From contig CBDDBH010000019.1 in assembly GCA_965225625.1 (NCBI GenBank), forward strand, positions 1 through 64,000: a DNA stretch of 64,000 bases, in the 5' to 3' direction. Source of the DNA: CBDDBH01 sp965225625. GTDB taxonomy: Bacteria; Pseudomonadota; Gammaproteobacteria; JADZEE01. Below, piece by piece: positions 1-8,130 of this stretch (positions are counted from its first letter, which is position 1; every line of letters begins with the position of its first letter). The notes below the pieces were generated by a model. The model was not told the origin of the DNA, did no database searches, and saw only the letters and a list, made by a program, of their open reading frames with translations. Position numbers and translations under genes: made by a program.

Positions 1-2
1 AA

Positions 3-257
3 GCGATGGTAGAGCCGGTGTTCAGCACGTTGCGCGAGCGACAGGGATTGAACCGGTTCCGGCGGCGCGGGTTAGCCGGGGTGAGACGAGAATTTGCACT
101 GCATATACTCGCTTACAACCTGGGACGGGCGGTGTTGGCCCGTTTAGCCTGTATTGGTGCGTTGACAAAAGCCTGTTTGATGCGCTTGTGGCATCACCGT
201 ATCGTGCGCCGCGAATTATGGCTTTGGGAAACACACCTGCTGCCAACGGCGTGTTGA
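3..257 (+). mobile_element. 3' end of an IS1182-like DDE transposase (partial)
   Basis: The frame is open from the left edge to a TGA at 255-257 and gives about 84 residues. It begins with a Val-Glu-Pro-Val-Phe block, followed by a GLNRFRRRGLAGVRREFAL-like stretch and an ILAYNLGR segment. This is the arrangement around the last catalytic Glu of IS1182/IS5-type DDE transposases. The rest of the element lies outside the window, so I cannot say whether it is intact. The gene converges on rpoD, and the insertion appears to lie just beyond the rpoD 3' end. I could not recognise the element's terminal inverted repeat in 258-377. Confidence 0.72.
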
Positions 258-377
258 AACACCGCCAGTACGATATCCAGCATATTTATCGCTTTTTTGC
301 GACACCCTCCTAGGGGAGAAGGGGACCCGAGGCTCACCATTTTCGGTGTCGGTAGGAGCGAAGGGGGAACCAGAAGA

Positions 378-2223
378 TTAGTCGAGGAAGGTACGCAATT
401 GCTCCGAGCGTGACGGATGGCGCAGTTTGCGCAATGCCTTCGCCTCGATTTGGCGGATGCGCTCGCGGGTGACGTCGAACTGTTTGCCGACTTCCTCCAA
501 GGTATGATCGGTATTCATATTTATACCGAAGCGCATCCTCAATACTTTTGCTTCGCGCGGGGTCAAGCCGGCCAGTACATCCTCGGTGGCGCGACACAGT
601 CCCTCAAACGTTGCCGAGTCTACGGGCATCTGAATATTCTGATCTTCGATAAAGTCTCCCAAATGGGAATCTTCGTCGTCGCCAATCGGTGTTTCCATTG
701 AAATCGGCTCTTTGGCAATTTTCAGTACCTTACGCACCTTGTCTTCCGGCATTTCCATGCGTTCGGCAAGCTCCTCAGGCGTGGGTTCGCGGCCCTTCTC
801 CTGCAGGATCTGGCGCGAGATCCGGTTGAGCTTATTGATTGTTTCGATCATGTGCACGGGGATACGGATGGTACGTGCCTGATCAGCAATCGAACGGGTA
901 ATCGCCTGACGGATCCACCAGGTAGCATAGGTGGAAAAACTTGTAACCGCGGCGGTATTCGAACTTATCGACCGCCTTCATCAGACCGATGTTGCCTTCC
1001 TGAATGAGATCAAGGAACAGCAATCCGCGATTGGTGTATTTCTTTGCAATCGAGATAACCAGGCGGAGGTTGGCTTCAACCATTTCTTTTTTCGCACGGC
1101 GAGCTTTAGCTTCACCAATCGACATGCGGCGATTGATTTCCTTAACTTCACTGATTTTCATACCGCTCAATTCTTCGATGATGCCGAGCTTCAGCTGAGC
1201 CTGCTCTAATTCCAATTTGTGTAGCTTGATCTTAGCGACATGCGGTTTGCGCGAACGCAGTAGCGAACGCAGCCACGCCGGGTCGCTTTCGCTGGTCAGA
1301 AAACTCTTGATGAAGTCTTTGCGCGGCATGTGTGATTTGCGCACGCAAATCTCCATGACGGCACGCTCTTGTCGGCGAACTCCTTCTACCGAGCGTCGTA
1401 CCAGCTCAGACATTTCATCCACGAGGCGCGGGATGATTTTGAACTCAAGGAAACTGTTCGCCAGTTGTTCACGCAAAACTTTTGTCCGTTTATGATCACG
1501 GCCGTTACGCTTGGTCGAGTTGGTTACACGCTTGAACAGCTTGCCAAAGGCATTAAATCGAGCCGCGACTTCTTCGAGATCAAGTTGTGCCCGCAATGGA
1601 TCATCGTCGTCGTCAGCGTTGTCATCGCCGTCCTTTTTCACCGGAGCGCCTGCCGGGGCCGAGGTGTCTACGGGCTGCGGCGGTGGGGCTTGCGGCTCGT
1701 CCAGATTCACGAACCCAGCGATGACATCGGTTAGTTTGATTTCACCGGCGTCGTAGCGGGCGTGTTCGGCCAGAAATAGCTCGACCACCCGCGGGTAATC
1801 GGAAAGCGCGGACAGGACCTGGTTCAAGCCGTCCTCAATGCGTTTGGCGATCTTGATCTCACCTTCGCGAGTCAGCAGATCGACCGTGCCCATCTCGCGC
1901 ATATACATGCGCACGGGGTCGGTGGTGCGACCAAACTCAGTATCCACCGCAGCTAACGCTGTAGCGGCTTCTTCGGCGGCGTCTTCGTCGATGGCCGAAT
2001 CGGTCATGAGCAACGCTTCCGCGTCCGGCGCAACTTCGTGCACCGTAATGCCCATGTCATTGATCATATTGATGATATCTTCGATCTGCTCTGGATCGAC
2101 GATGTCATCGGGCAGATGATCGTTCACCTCGTGATAAGTGAGAAATCCCTGCTCTTTCCCTTTCGCAATCAACGCTTTGAGTCGCGATTGCTGATCAGTA
2201 GTGCGGTCGTCAAGCGTTTCCAT
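378..2223 (-). CDS. rpoD: RNA polymerase primary sigma factor RpoD (sigma-70), interrupted by one frameshift
   Basis: Housekeeping sigma factor that directs core RNA polymerase to -10/-35 promoters. Region 1.1 comes first, then region 1.2 (GRTTDPVRMYMREMGTV), an acidic Asp-rich non-conserved segment, regions 2-3, and region 4 with its helix-turn-helix (VTRERIRQIEAKALRKLRH). The frame breaks at an A-run at 935-939: one extra base inside the region 2.3/2.4 motif shifts the reading into a premature stop near 883. The remaining regions 3-4 continue in another frame from about 857 to 378. Removing one base restores a normal protein of about 614 residues. I chose the ATG at 2223, which has an AAGGG ribosome site, over an upstream TTG at 2247. 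Last gene of rpsU-yqeY-dnaG-rpoD. Confidence 0.93.
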
Positions 2224-2268
2224 TTGGCCCTTATGTATTGTTATCAAACGTTTATAATGTGTAACGAA

Positions 2269-2297
2269 AGTATAGTATGTAGATAAGAATCTGCCAG
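2269..2297 (-). promoter_or_regulatory. Candidate sigma-70 promoter for rpoD
   Basis: On the minus strand CTGGCA (2297-2292) and TATACT (2274-2269) are separated by 17 bases. They match the consensus at 4 of 6 and 5 of 6 positions. The predicted start near 2262 leaves a leader of about 40 bases before the rpoD ATG at 2223. This would give rpoD a promoter of its own inside the dnaG-rpoD gap, as occurs in related operons. It rests on sequence match only. Confidence 0.4.
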
Positions 2298-2332
2298 CCT
2301 AGCGGCAAAACAACCCACAAGTATAGACGAGC

Positions 2333-4108
2333 TTAAGGCGTCCCGCCAGGTTGATTTGCACCACCGGCCGGTTCCTGACGTCGCAGGCCTGTCCGCAACT
2401 CCGCCTTCTCGGCTTCGCTCAGCTCGCTGGGTCGGGCGCGGCTCAATTCGTCCAGCCTGGCCTTTGAACGCGAGTCCAATAACCGCGTGATGGCGCCGGT
2501 GAATTCATCGTGCAACCCTTCCTCGTGAACCGACAATTGTGCCGCCAGCAATTTCGACAGATGTCCGGCGTGTTCGGTTCCACGCCAATGCTCGATTATA
2601 GCGGCGCCGTTGATCTGGGGATTTGCGTTAATCAATTCGATCAGCTCCACCAGCAACGGTATTCCTGGTTGATCGACGTCACGTAGCAGGCCCGGCGCAG
2701 ATACTCCAAGCGCCAGCGCGGGCTGGTGCAATAGCGCCGTCACGGCGAGTCTCACCAGAGAAGGTGATTGCCGGCCTCGGCTGCTTTTACGCTGGGTCCT
2801 CGCAATTTCGGGTTTGCGAGCCTCGACTTGCAACAGGCCGTTGAGATCGTGTACCGCTAAGCGCGCGAGCTCAGCCAATCTATTGGTCAACAGTACTTTG
2901 AACGCACCGTTGGGGACTTGCCGTAACACCGGGCGTGCCAGGTCTACCAGACGTGCGCGACCGTCGAGGCTGCCCATATTTACTTGTTCGCATAGGTTAT
3001 CCAGCAGGAATTGCGAAAGCGGCGTGAAATTGGCGCGGTCAGTGAAAAATTCAGCGCCAACCGAACGCACCAGCGAATCGGGGTCGTGCCCGGCAGGCAT
3101 AAATAGAAAGTTCACGGAATGTGCATCGGTCAACAGCGGCAAACTCGTATCCAGGGCTCGCTCAGCGGCGCGACGTCCGGCCGTGTCGCCATCGAAACAA
3201 AACACGATTTCCGGTACCGTTTTGAACAGTCGATCCAGATGTTCCTGCGTTGTAGCAGTGCCGAGGGTTGCCACCGCGTTGTCCACGTCGAATTGAGCGA
3301 GCGCTACCACGTCCATGTAGCCCTCGACCACCAGCAAGCGCGTGAGCTCTCTCTGCGACTTGCGCGCACGGTGCAAGCCGTAGAGCTCCTTACCTTTTTG
3401 AAATACCGGGGTCTCCGGTGAGTTGAGGTATTTTGGTTCGTCATCGCCCAACACTCGCCCGCCGAAGCCAACAACTCGCCCGCGTTGATCATGGATAGGG
3501 AAGGTGATTCGATCTCTGAAGCGATCGTAAAAGCCGGTGTCTTTCGCGATTAGCACACCGACCTGTTCCAGGGAACGTCGGTTTGCGTCGTCCTGCCCCA
3601 AGGCCTTGGTGATGTTGTCCCAGCCGGGTGGGGCAAAACCAATGCCGAAACTGGCCGCTACCTCTCCGGATACACCGCGCAGCTTCAGGTAGTCCACAGC
3701 TTTGGACGCAGCCGGATGCTCACGTAGTTGCCGAGCAAAATAGCTTTGTGCCCTTTCCAGTTGGGCGTACAGCGGCGCGAAATTTTGCTTTTGGTTGCGA
3801 GAGAATTCGGATTGAGGAACCTGCATTCCCACCCGGTTGGCAAGCTCCTCTACGGCCGCAACGAAATCGAGTCGTTCATAATCCATCAGAAAGCCGAGTG
3901 CAGAACCACTGGCGCCGCAGCCGAAACAGTAGAAAAACTGTTTGCTGGGACTTACCGTGAACGACGGTGTCTTTTCATTATGGAAGGGGCAAAGGCCTAG
4001 AAAATCCTTGCTCTTCTTCTTCAACGCTACGCGTTCGCCGATGACGTCGGCGATGTCCACGCGCGCCAATAAATCGTCGATGAAGGATGAAGGTATTTGG
4101 CCGGCCAT
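2333..4108 (-). CDS. dnaG: DNA primase DnaG
   Basis: Synthesises RNA primers at the replication fork in partnership with the DnaB helicase. The N-terminal CHC2 zinc finger has Cys40, His43, Cys61 and Cys64. The Toprim core follows, with the EGYMDVVAL acidic motif near residue 265 and FDGDTAG near 310. The C-terminal part corresponds to the DnaB-interacting domain, ending in a short Gly/Pro-rich tail. The length of 591 residues is normal. I start at the ATG at 4108 (MAGQIPSSFIDDLL), which aligns with the family N-terminus; an upstream GTG at 4162 would add 18 unconserved residues. Lies between yqeY and rpoD in the macromolecular-synthesis operon. Confidence 0.96.
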   Translation of the reverse strand: MAGQIPSSFIDDLLARVDIADVIGERVALKKKSKDFLGLCPFHNEKTPSFTVSPSKQFFYCFGCGASGSALGFLMDYERLDFVAAVEELANRVGMQVPQSEFSRNQKQNFAPLYAQLERAQSYFARQLREHPAASKAVDYLKLRGVSGEVAASFGIGFAPPGWDNITKALGQDDANRRSLEQVGVLIAKDTGFYDRFRDRITFPIHDQRGRVVGFGGRVLGDDEPKYLNSPETPVFQKGKELYGLHRARKSQRELTRLLVVEGYMDVVALAQFDVDNAVATLGTATTQEHLDRLFKTVPEIVFCFDGDTAGRRAAERALDTSLPLLTDAHSVNFLFMPAGHDPDSLVRSVGAEFFTDRANFTPLSQFLLDNLCEQVNMGSLDGRARLVDLARPVLRQVPNGAFKVLLTNRLAELARLAVHDLNGLLQVEARKPEIARTQRKSSRGRQSPSLVRLAVTALLHQPALALGVSAPGLLRDVDQPGIPLLVELIELINANPQINGAAIIEHWRGTEHAGHLSKLLAAQLSVHEEGLHDEFTGAITRLLDSRSKARLDELSRARPSELSEAEKAELRTGLRRQEPAGGANQPGGTP

Positions 4109-4221
4109 GTCGTTAGGATAAGTACCGATACCTGTTAACGATACAGGGTATTTGCGGCGCACCCGTGGCCGCGGTTACCGGCTAGTATAATTCGCTGCCG
4201 GGCCAAGGGCAGCTACGTAGC

Positions 4222-4668
4222 TTAACCTAGACGGGCTTTGACTTTGCCGCTGACGGCACCCATGTCGGCACGACCCTGGATCTGCGGACGAAGCAATCCC
4301 ATAATTTTTCCCATATCTTTCATGGTGCTTGCGCCGCTAGCCTCAAACGCGGCTGCAATACATGCATCGAGCTCAGACTCGCTCATGGGCTCGGGCATAT
4401 AAGCGGTGATAATGGCCAGTTCCAATTCTTCCTGCGCGACCAGATCTACGCGCGCGGCGTTGCCGAATTGTTCGATGGATTCGCGTCGCTGTTTGGCCAT
4501 TTTGTCGAGCACGCCGACGATGTCGGCATCATCGAGTTCGATACGCTCATCCACTTCACGTTGTTTGATGGCCGCCAGGATTAAGCGCAATGTCCCCACG
4601 CGGGGTTTATCTCGACTTTTCAGCGCGATCTTTACATCGTCGTTAATGCGGCGTTTGAGTTCACTCAT
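4222..4668 (-). CDS. yqeY: GatB/YqeY domain protein
   Basis: A 148-residue helical protein that is only the YqeY-type domain, the region that forms the tRNA-binding tail of GatB amidotransferase subunits. The family signature is visible: an N-terminal helix, an RLILAAIKQREVDER-like block near residues 27-42, and a C-terminal MKDMGKIMG segment near 115. Stand-alone YqeY proteins lack the GatB catalytic core, and their exact role is not settled; an accessory part in tRNA or translation biology is inferred. Its place between rpsU and dnaG is common in proteobacteria outside the enterics and implies co-transcription from the rpsU promoter. Confidence 0.9.
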   Translation of the reverse strand: MSELKRRINDDVKIALKSRDKPRVGTLRLILAAIKQREVDERIELDDADIVGVLDKMAKQRRESIEQFGNAARVDLVAQEELELAIITAYMPEPMSESELDACIAAAFEASGASTMKDMGKIMGLLRPQIQGRADMGAVSGKVKARLG

Positions 4669-4722
4669 GATAGTTAGGCGTGGCGCGCCCAGGCACGGGC
4701 GACACCGTCCCGCGTTGCCGTA

Positions 4723-4944
4723 TTAGGTTTGAGAATACTGTTGTGGGCGAAGCTGGGTACGCGAGAGCTTTTTCTGCCAACGTTTAACCGCGGCTGCAGC
4801 CTTACGTTTTCGAACCTGTGTAGGCTTTTCGTAGAATTCCCGCCGGTGCACTTCAGCGAGGATGCCGGCCTTTTCACAAGCACGTTTAAAGCGCCGCAGA
4901 GCGACGTCGAAAGGCTCGTTTTCTCGTACTTTGACTGACGGCAT
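4723..4944 (-). CDS. rpsU: Small ribosomal subunit protein bS21
   Basis: A 73-residue basic protein of the 30S subunit involved in initiation. The first 60 residues match bS21 closely: VKVRENEPFDVALRRFKR, then KAGILAEVHRREFYEKPT and a Lys/Arg-rich helix. The last 14 residues, ending QQYSQT, differ from the usual short Arg/Tyr ending of enteric S21 and make the protein about two residues longer. The frame is clean, so I read this as natural variation. First gene of the rpsU-yqeY-dnaG-rpoD operon, divergent from tsaD. Confidence 0.95.
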   Translation of the reverse strand: MPSVKVRENEPFDVALRRFKRACEKAGILAEVHRREFYEKPTQVRKRKAAAAVKRWQKKLSRTQLRPQQYSQT

Positions 4945-4992
4945 TGATACTCCAAATGCTGGAAATCACATCCACCCAACCGGGGACCGGCG

Positions 4993-5021
4993 ATTGTAGT
5001 GAACCTTTCACTATAATGCAA
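4993..5021. promoter_or_regulatory. Overlapping divergent promoters of rpsU and tsaD inside a near-perfect dyad
   Basis: On the minus strand TTGCAT (5021-5016), 17 bases and TACAAT (4998-4993) form a good sigma-70 promoter facing rpsU. On the plus strand a perfect TATAAT (5012-5017) faces tsaD, with no strong -35; it would give a leader of about 20 bases. The two -10 elements are the outer arms of a 25-bp dyad, 4993-5017. Its inner arms TAGTGAA and TTCACTA (4997-5003, 5007-5013) pair perfectly around CCT, and 10 of the 11 positions on each side match. The two polymerases could not bind at once. Confidence 0.6.
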
Positions 5022-5043
5022 AGCGAACTAGGCGGGGATTGGC

Positions 5044-6057
5044 ATGCTGGTATTGGGAATCGAGACCTCTTGTGACGAAACCGGGGTCGCCTTGTATAGC
5101 GGCGAGCGGGGCTTGTTGGGGCACCGACTCCATAGCCAGGTAGCCCTACATGAGAAATTCGGCGGCATCGTCCCCGAGCTTGCGTCACGCGATCATGTAC
5201 GCCGCACGATCCCCCTCATCCGCGAGCTACTGGAGTCCAGCGGCTGCACGCTGGGGGATTTGGGCGGTATCGGCTACACCGCTGGTCCGGGACTGATTGG
5301 GGCATTGCTGGTTGGGGGAGCTATCGCGCGCAGCCTGGCGTGGTCACTCGGGATCCCGGCTATCGGTATCCACCACATGGAAGCCCATTTGTTGACCCCT
5401 ATGTTAGAGGCGCAGCCACCGGCCATGCCCTTCGTCGCCTTGTTGGTCTCCGGGGGGCACACGCAATTGGTAGAAGTCCGCGGCGTTGGTCAATACCAAT
5501 TGCTGGGCGAATCTCAAGACGACGCGGCGGGCGAGGCGTTCGATAAAACTGCCAAATTGCTTGGTCTGGGTTACCCGGGTGGTCCGGCATTGGAGCGACT
5601 CGCGGCAACCGGGGATGCGGATCGCTTCCACTTTCCGCGTCCGATGGTGAACAAGCCGGGCCTTGATTTCAGTTTTAGCGGTCTGAAAACACACGCTGCG
5701 GTAACGCTGCGCGAGGCAGGCAACGACCCGCAGACACATGCAGCAATCGCCCGGGCTTTTCTCGACGCCGTCGTGGATACGTTGGCGATTAAGTGTCGGC
5801 GGGCATTACAGCACACCGGTGCCAGAGGCCTGGTGGCGGCCGGTGGTGTCAGTGCGAATCGGGCGTTGAGGCAGCGGTTGAGCGAATTGGGCGATGAATT
5901 GGAAATCAGCGTGAGCTATCCACGCCCGGAATTCTGTACCGATAACGGCGCGATGGTGGCGCACGTTGCATTCTTACGGCTGGCTGCCGGGCAGCACGAT
6001 CCGCTCAGTTTTTTTGCTAAACCGCGTTGGTCGTTGGAAGAATTGACGGCGGTTTAA
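5044..6057 (+). CDS. tsaD: tRNA N6-adenosine threonylcarbamoyltransferase TsaD
   Basis: Transfers the threonylcarbamoyl group to A37 of ANN-decoding tRNAs, together with TsaB and TsaE. It has the Kae1/TsaD fold: an N-terminal GIETSCDETGVALY motif, the metal-binding HHMEAH motif with His111 and His115, then SGGHTQLV and an FDKTAKLLGLGYPGGP segment. A late DNGAMVAH motif completes the active site. The length of 337 residues is standard. The ATG at 5044 follows a leader of about 20 bases from the divergent promoter. The stop codon overlaps the 3' end of convergent plsY by four bases. Confidence 0.97.
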   Translation: MLVLGIETSCDETGVALYSGERGLLGHRLHSQVALHEKFGGIVPELASRDHVRRTIPLIRELLESSGCTLGDLGGIGYTAGPGLIGALLVGGAIARSLAWSLGIPAIGIHHMEAHLLTPMLEAQPPAMPFVALLVSGGHTQLVEVRGVGQYQLLGESQDDAAGEAFDKTAKLLGLGYPGGPALERLAATGDADRFHFPRPMVNKPGLDFSFSGLKTHAAVTLREAGNDPQTHAAIARAFLDAVVDTLAIKCRRALQHTGARGLVAAGGVSANRALRQRLSELGDELEISVSYPRPEFCTDNGAMVAHVAFLRLAAGQHDPLSFFAKPRWSLEELTAV

Positions 6058-6653
6058 CTAGGATCTCGCGGCCCGATCTTGTTTTCCGCGCCAGTAATCA
6101 AGTCGCGGATATTTGTCCTATGTCGCCAGAATATGAAGACCACCATGCTCGCGACGGCGGCCAATACAGGACGGGGGTATTGCAGATAGGCGCCTATGCC
6201 GGGGTTTACAAAAGCCGCAGTCAATGCGGCCAGCGACGCGTAGCGGAACAGCACGGCCATCGCTAACCAGACAGCCGCGAAGGCCAGCCCCAATGGCCAC
6301 GCGAATGCGAATAAGACGCCAACAAAAGTAGCAACACCTTTACCACCGCGGAAACCAAAAAAAATTGGAAAAAGATGGCCAAGAAAGGCTGCCAATCCAG
6401 CCGCCGCAAGCGCTGGTGTGGATACCTCCAGCATCCGGCCAACAAGCACGGGGAGCAAACCCTTCGTTAAGTCCCCTGCCAGCGTTAGTGCGGCGGCGCG
6501 TTTTCCGAAATGGCGCAACACGTTCGTCGCTCCGGGGTTTTGTGAACCGACCGTGCGAGGGTCTGAGAAGCCGAGCGCGCGGCACACGACTACCGCGGAA
6601 GAAATCGATCCCGCAAGATATGCAGCAACAACAATGCTGATGTCCAACCACAT
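6054..6653 (-). CDS. plsY: Acyl-phosphate:glycerol-3-phosphate acyltransferase PlsY
   Basis: Inner-membrane enzyme that makes lysophosphatidic acid from acyl-phosphate and glycerol-3-phosphate, the first step of phospholipid synthesis. The hydrophobic protein of 199 residues has about five membrane segments. It shows the family motifs YLAGSISSAVVV near the start, a GSQNPGATNVLR glycerophosphate motif near residue 40, and FGFRGGKGVATFVG near 100. I start at the ATG at 6653 because the longer frame to 6734 adds only a low-complexity, non-membrane stretch. It is convergent with tsaD and overlaps its end by four bases. Confidence 0.93.
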   Translation of the reverse strand: MWLDISIVVAAYLAGSISSAVVVCRALGFSDPRTVGSQNPGATNVLRHFGKRAAALTLAGDLTKGLLPVLVGRMLEVSTPALAAAGLAAFLGHLFPIFFGFRGGKGVATFVGVLFAFAWPLGLAFAAVWLAMAVLFRYASLAALTAAFVNPGIGAYLQYPRPVLAAVASMVVFIFWRHRTNIRDLITGAENKIGPRDPS

Positions 6654-6788
6654 TAGCGTATTGGATGCCCAAGGCAGTTGTGGGTCAAGGTGGGGCGTAG
6701 GATTGCAACCGGCGTTGCGCTCCGGTGGCCACATGATGTGTTACCCTGGATCGATTCTTGATTGCAGGGTTTATCACCACCCGCCGCA

Positions 6789-7145
6789 ATGGACATTATT
6801 TATCTCAACGGGTTGCAGCTTGATACCGTCATCGGCATATATGACTGGGAGCGGCAACTGAAGCAAACGTTGCTGGTTGATCTGGAGATGGCGGCAGATA
6901 TCGCCAAGGCCGCAGCGACGGACGATATCGCGGATACGCTCAATTACAAGGCCGTGGCCAAACGACTTATCGCGTTTGCCAATGACAGCAGCTATCAGTT
7001 GGTCGAGACCTTCGCGGAACGCATGGCCGAGTTACTTTTGGCCGAGTTTGGGATCACCTGGGTGCGGCTCACCGTTAACAAGAAGGGCGCGGTTCGGGGC
7101 GTTCGCGACATTGGCGTAGTGATCGAACGGGGAACACGTAGCTGA
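6789..7145 (+). CDS. folB: Dihydroneopterin aldolase FolB
   Basis: Converts dihydroneopterin to 6-hydroxymethyl-dihydropterin in folate synthesis. At 118 residues it matches the family from MDIIYLNGLQLDTVIGIYDWE through LNYKAVAKRL and the active-site region VETFAERMA, to the C-terminal VNKKGAVRGVRDIGV block. Glu23-type and Lys-type catalytic positions are present in these blocks. I use the internal ATG at 6789 rather than 6762 because conservation begins there. It lies 21 bases before folK, the next enzyme of the pathway. Confidence 0.95.
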   Translation: MDIIYLNGLQLDTVIGIYDWERQLKQTLLVDLEMAADIAKAAATDDIADTLNYKAVAKRLIAFANDSSYQLVETFAERMAELLLAEFGITWVRLTVNKKGAVRGVRDIGVVIERGTRS

Positions 7146-7166
7146 ACAGCTGCTAGAGGATATGCG

Positions 7167-7658
7167 GTGCCGCGGGCATATATCGGCGTTGGCAGCAATA
7201 TCGATCGCGAGGAAAATATCGGCGGTGCGTTGCGAACGTTGCGAGAGCGTTTCGGTGAGTTAACGGTATCGAAGATTTATGCAAGCGCGGCGATCGGGTT
7301 CGACGGCGAGGAATTCTACAATTTGGTCGTGGTCCTAACGACTTCACTTAGCCCCGCAGCGCTGGTGGATGCGTTACACCGTATTGAATTTGAGTATGGA
7401 CGCGAACGTGCGACGCCTCGATTTTCGTCTCGAACGCTGGATCTGGACTTATTACTCTATGATGACTTGGTAATTCACGACCAACATTTTGTTGTACCTC
7501 GCGGAGACATAATCAAGTACGCCTATGTGTTGAGGCCGCTTGCCGAGATCGCGGGAAAACAACGTCACCCGGAAAGTGGGACGCCGTTCGCCGATTTGTG
7601 GGCGCGGTTTGACCGCAGCAAAGAGCTGCTGCGCGAGGTCACCATCGATCGGACTTGA
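7167..7658 (+). CDS. folK: 2-amino-4-hydroxy-6-hydroxymethyldihydropteridine pyrophosphokinase FolK
   Basis: Transfers pyrophosphate from ATP to 6-hydroxymethyl-dihydropterin, using the product of the FolB reaction. The 163-residue protein shows AYIGVGSNIDREENI at the N-terminus, an FYNLVVVL pterin-binding block near residue 50, and the SSRTLDLDLLLYDD metal-binding signature near 90-105 with its paired Asp residues. It starts with GTG at 7167, six bases after an AGAGGA ribosome site. It forms a folB-folK operon. Confidence 0.95.
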   Translation: MPRAYIGVGSNIDREENIGGALRTLRERFGELTVSKIYASAAIGFDGEEFYNLVVVLTTSLSPAALVDALHRIEFEYGRERATPRFSSRTLDLDLLLYDDLVIHDQHFVVPRGDIIKYAYVLRPLAEIAGKQRHPESGTPFADLWARFDRSKELLREVTIDRT

Positions 7659-7683
7659 GTCGCGCAAACACAAAGGAGATTCC

Positions 7684-8130
7684 ATGCGTTTAGCCAAAAT
7701 TGCTGGCGGAAAATTTTTCATGGTCATCGTAACGATGGCGTTAGTGTGTGGGTGCGCCAGAATGCAAACCGAAAAACGTATGATCAGCCTCGATGACAGC
7801 GTTCGGGCGTATTCCAAAATGCTGCGCTGGGGCGAATACGAAGAAGCCGCACGTTACATTCTGTTTCGTGAGCGCGAGCCAGAGAAAATAGACATAGACG
7901 TATTGGAAAAAATCAAGATAACCGGTTACGAAGTCTATGATCGGGAGATAACTACGGAGCAGGATGAGGCGTCTATAAGTGTGAGCATCGAGTACTATCA
8001 TAAAGATACCGGTATCGTGTATTCGATTAAAGACAAACAGATATGGTGGTTCAACGAAGAGGGCAAGCGGTGGTTTCTCGATGACACCTTGCCGGATTTT
8101 TTGGCACCGATTAAACGGCGTGTTCGTTGA
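7684..8130 (+). CDS. Small lipoprotein of unknown function
   Basis: A 148-residue protein with a lipoprotein signal: a basic start, the hydrophobic stretch FFMVIVTMALV and a lipobox ending at Cys24 (VCGC). After the signal comes an alpha/beta domain rich in charged residues with an IWWFNEEGKRWFLDD segment near the end, which resembles a small NTF2-like fold; this is only an impression. The ATG at 7684 follows a strong AAAGGAG site, so I reject the longer frame from 7540, which overlaps folK. Its stop overlaps the start of the methyltransferase downstream. Probably anchored in the outer membrane; function unknown. Confidence 0.75.
   Translation: MRLAKIAGGKFFMVIVTMALVCGCARMQTEKRMISLDDSVRAYSKMLRWGEYEEAARYILFREREPEKIDIDVLEKIKITGYEVYDREITTEQDEASISVSIEYYHKDTGIVYSIKDKQIWWFNEEGKRWFLDDTLPDFLAPIKRRVR

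Noticed and set aside
40..60. GGGATTGAACC resembles the reverse complement of a tRNA T-arm
   Set aside because: The T-stem has a mismatch, no acceptor or anticodon arm can be built around it, and the stretch is coding in the transposase frame.
4714..4770. Possible frameshift at the end of rpsU
   Set aside because: The last 14 residues differ from enteric S21, but the frame is clean, the length is normal, and neither other frame gives a better S21 ending.
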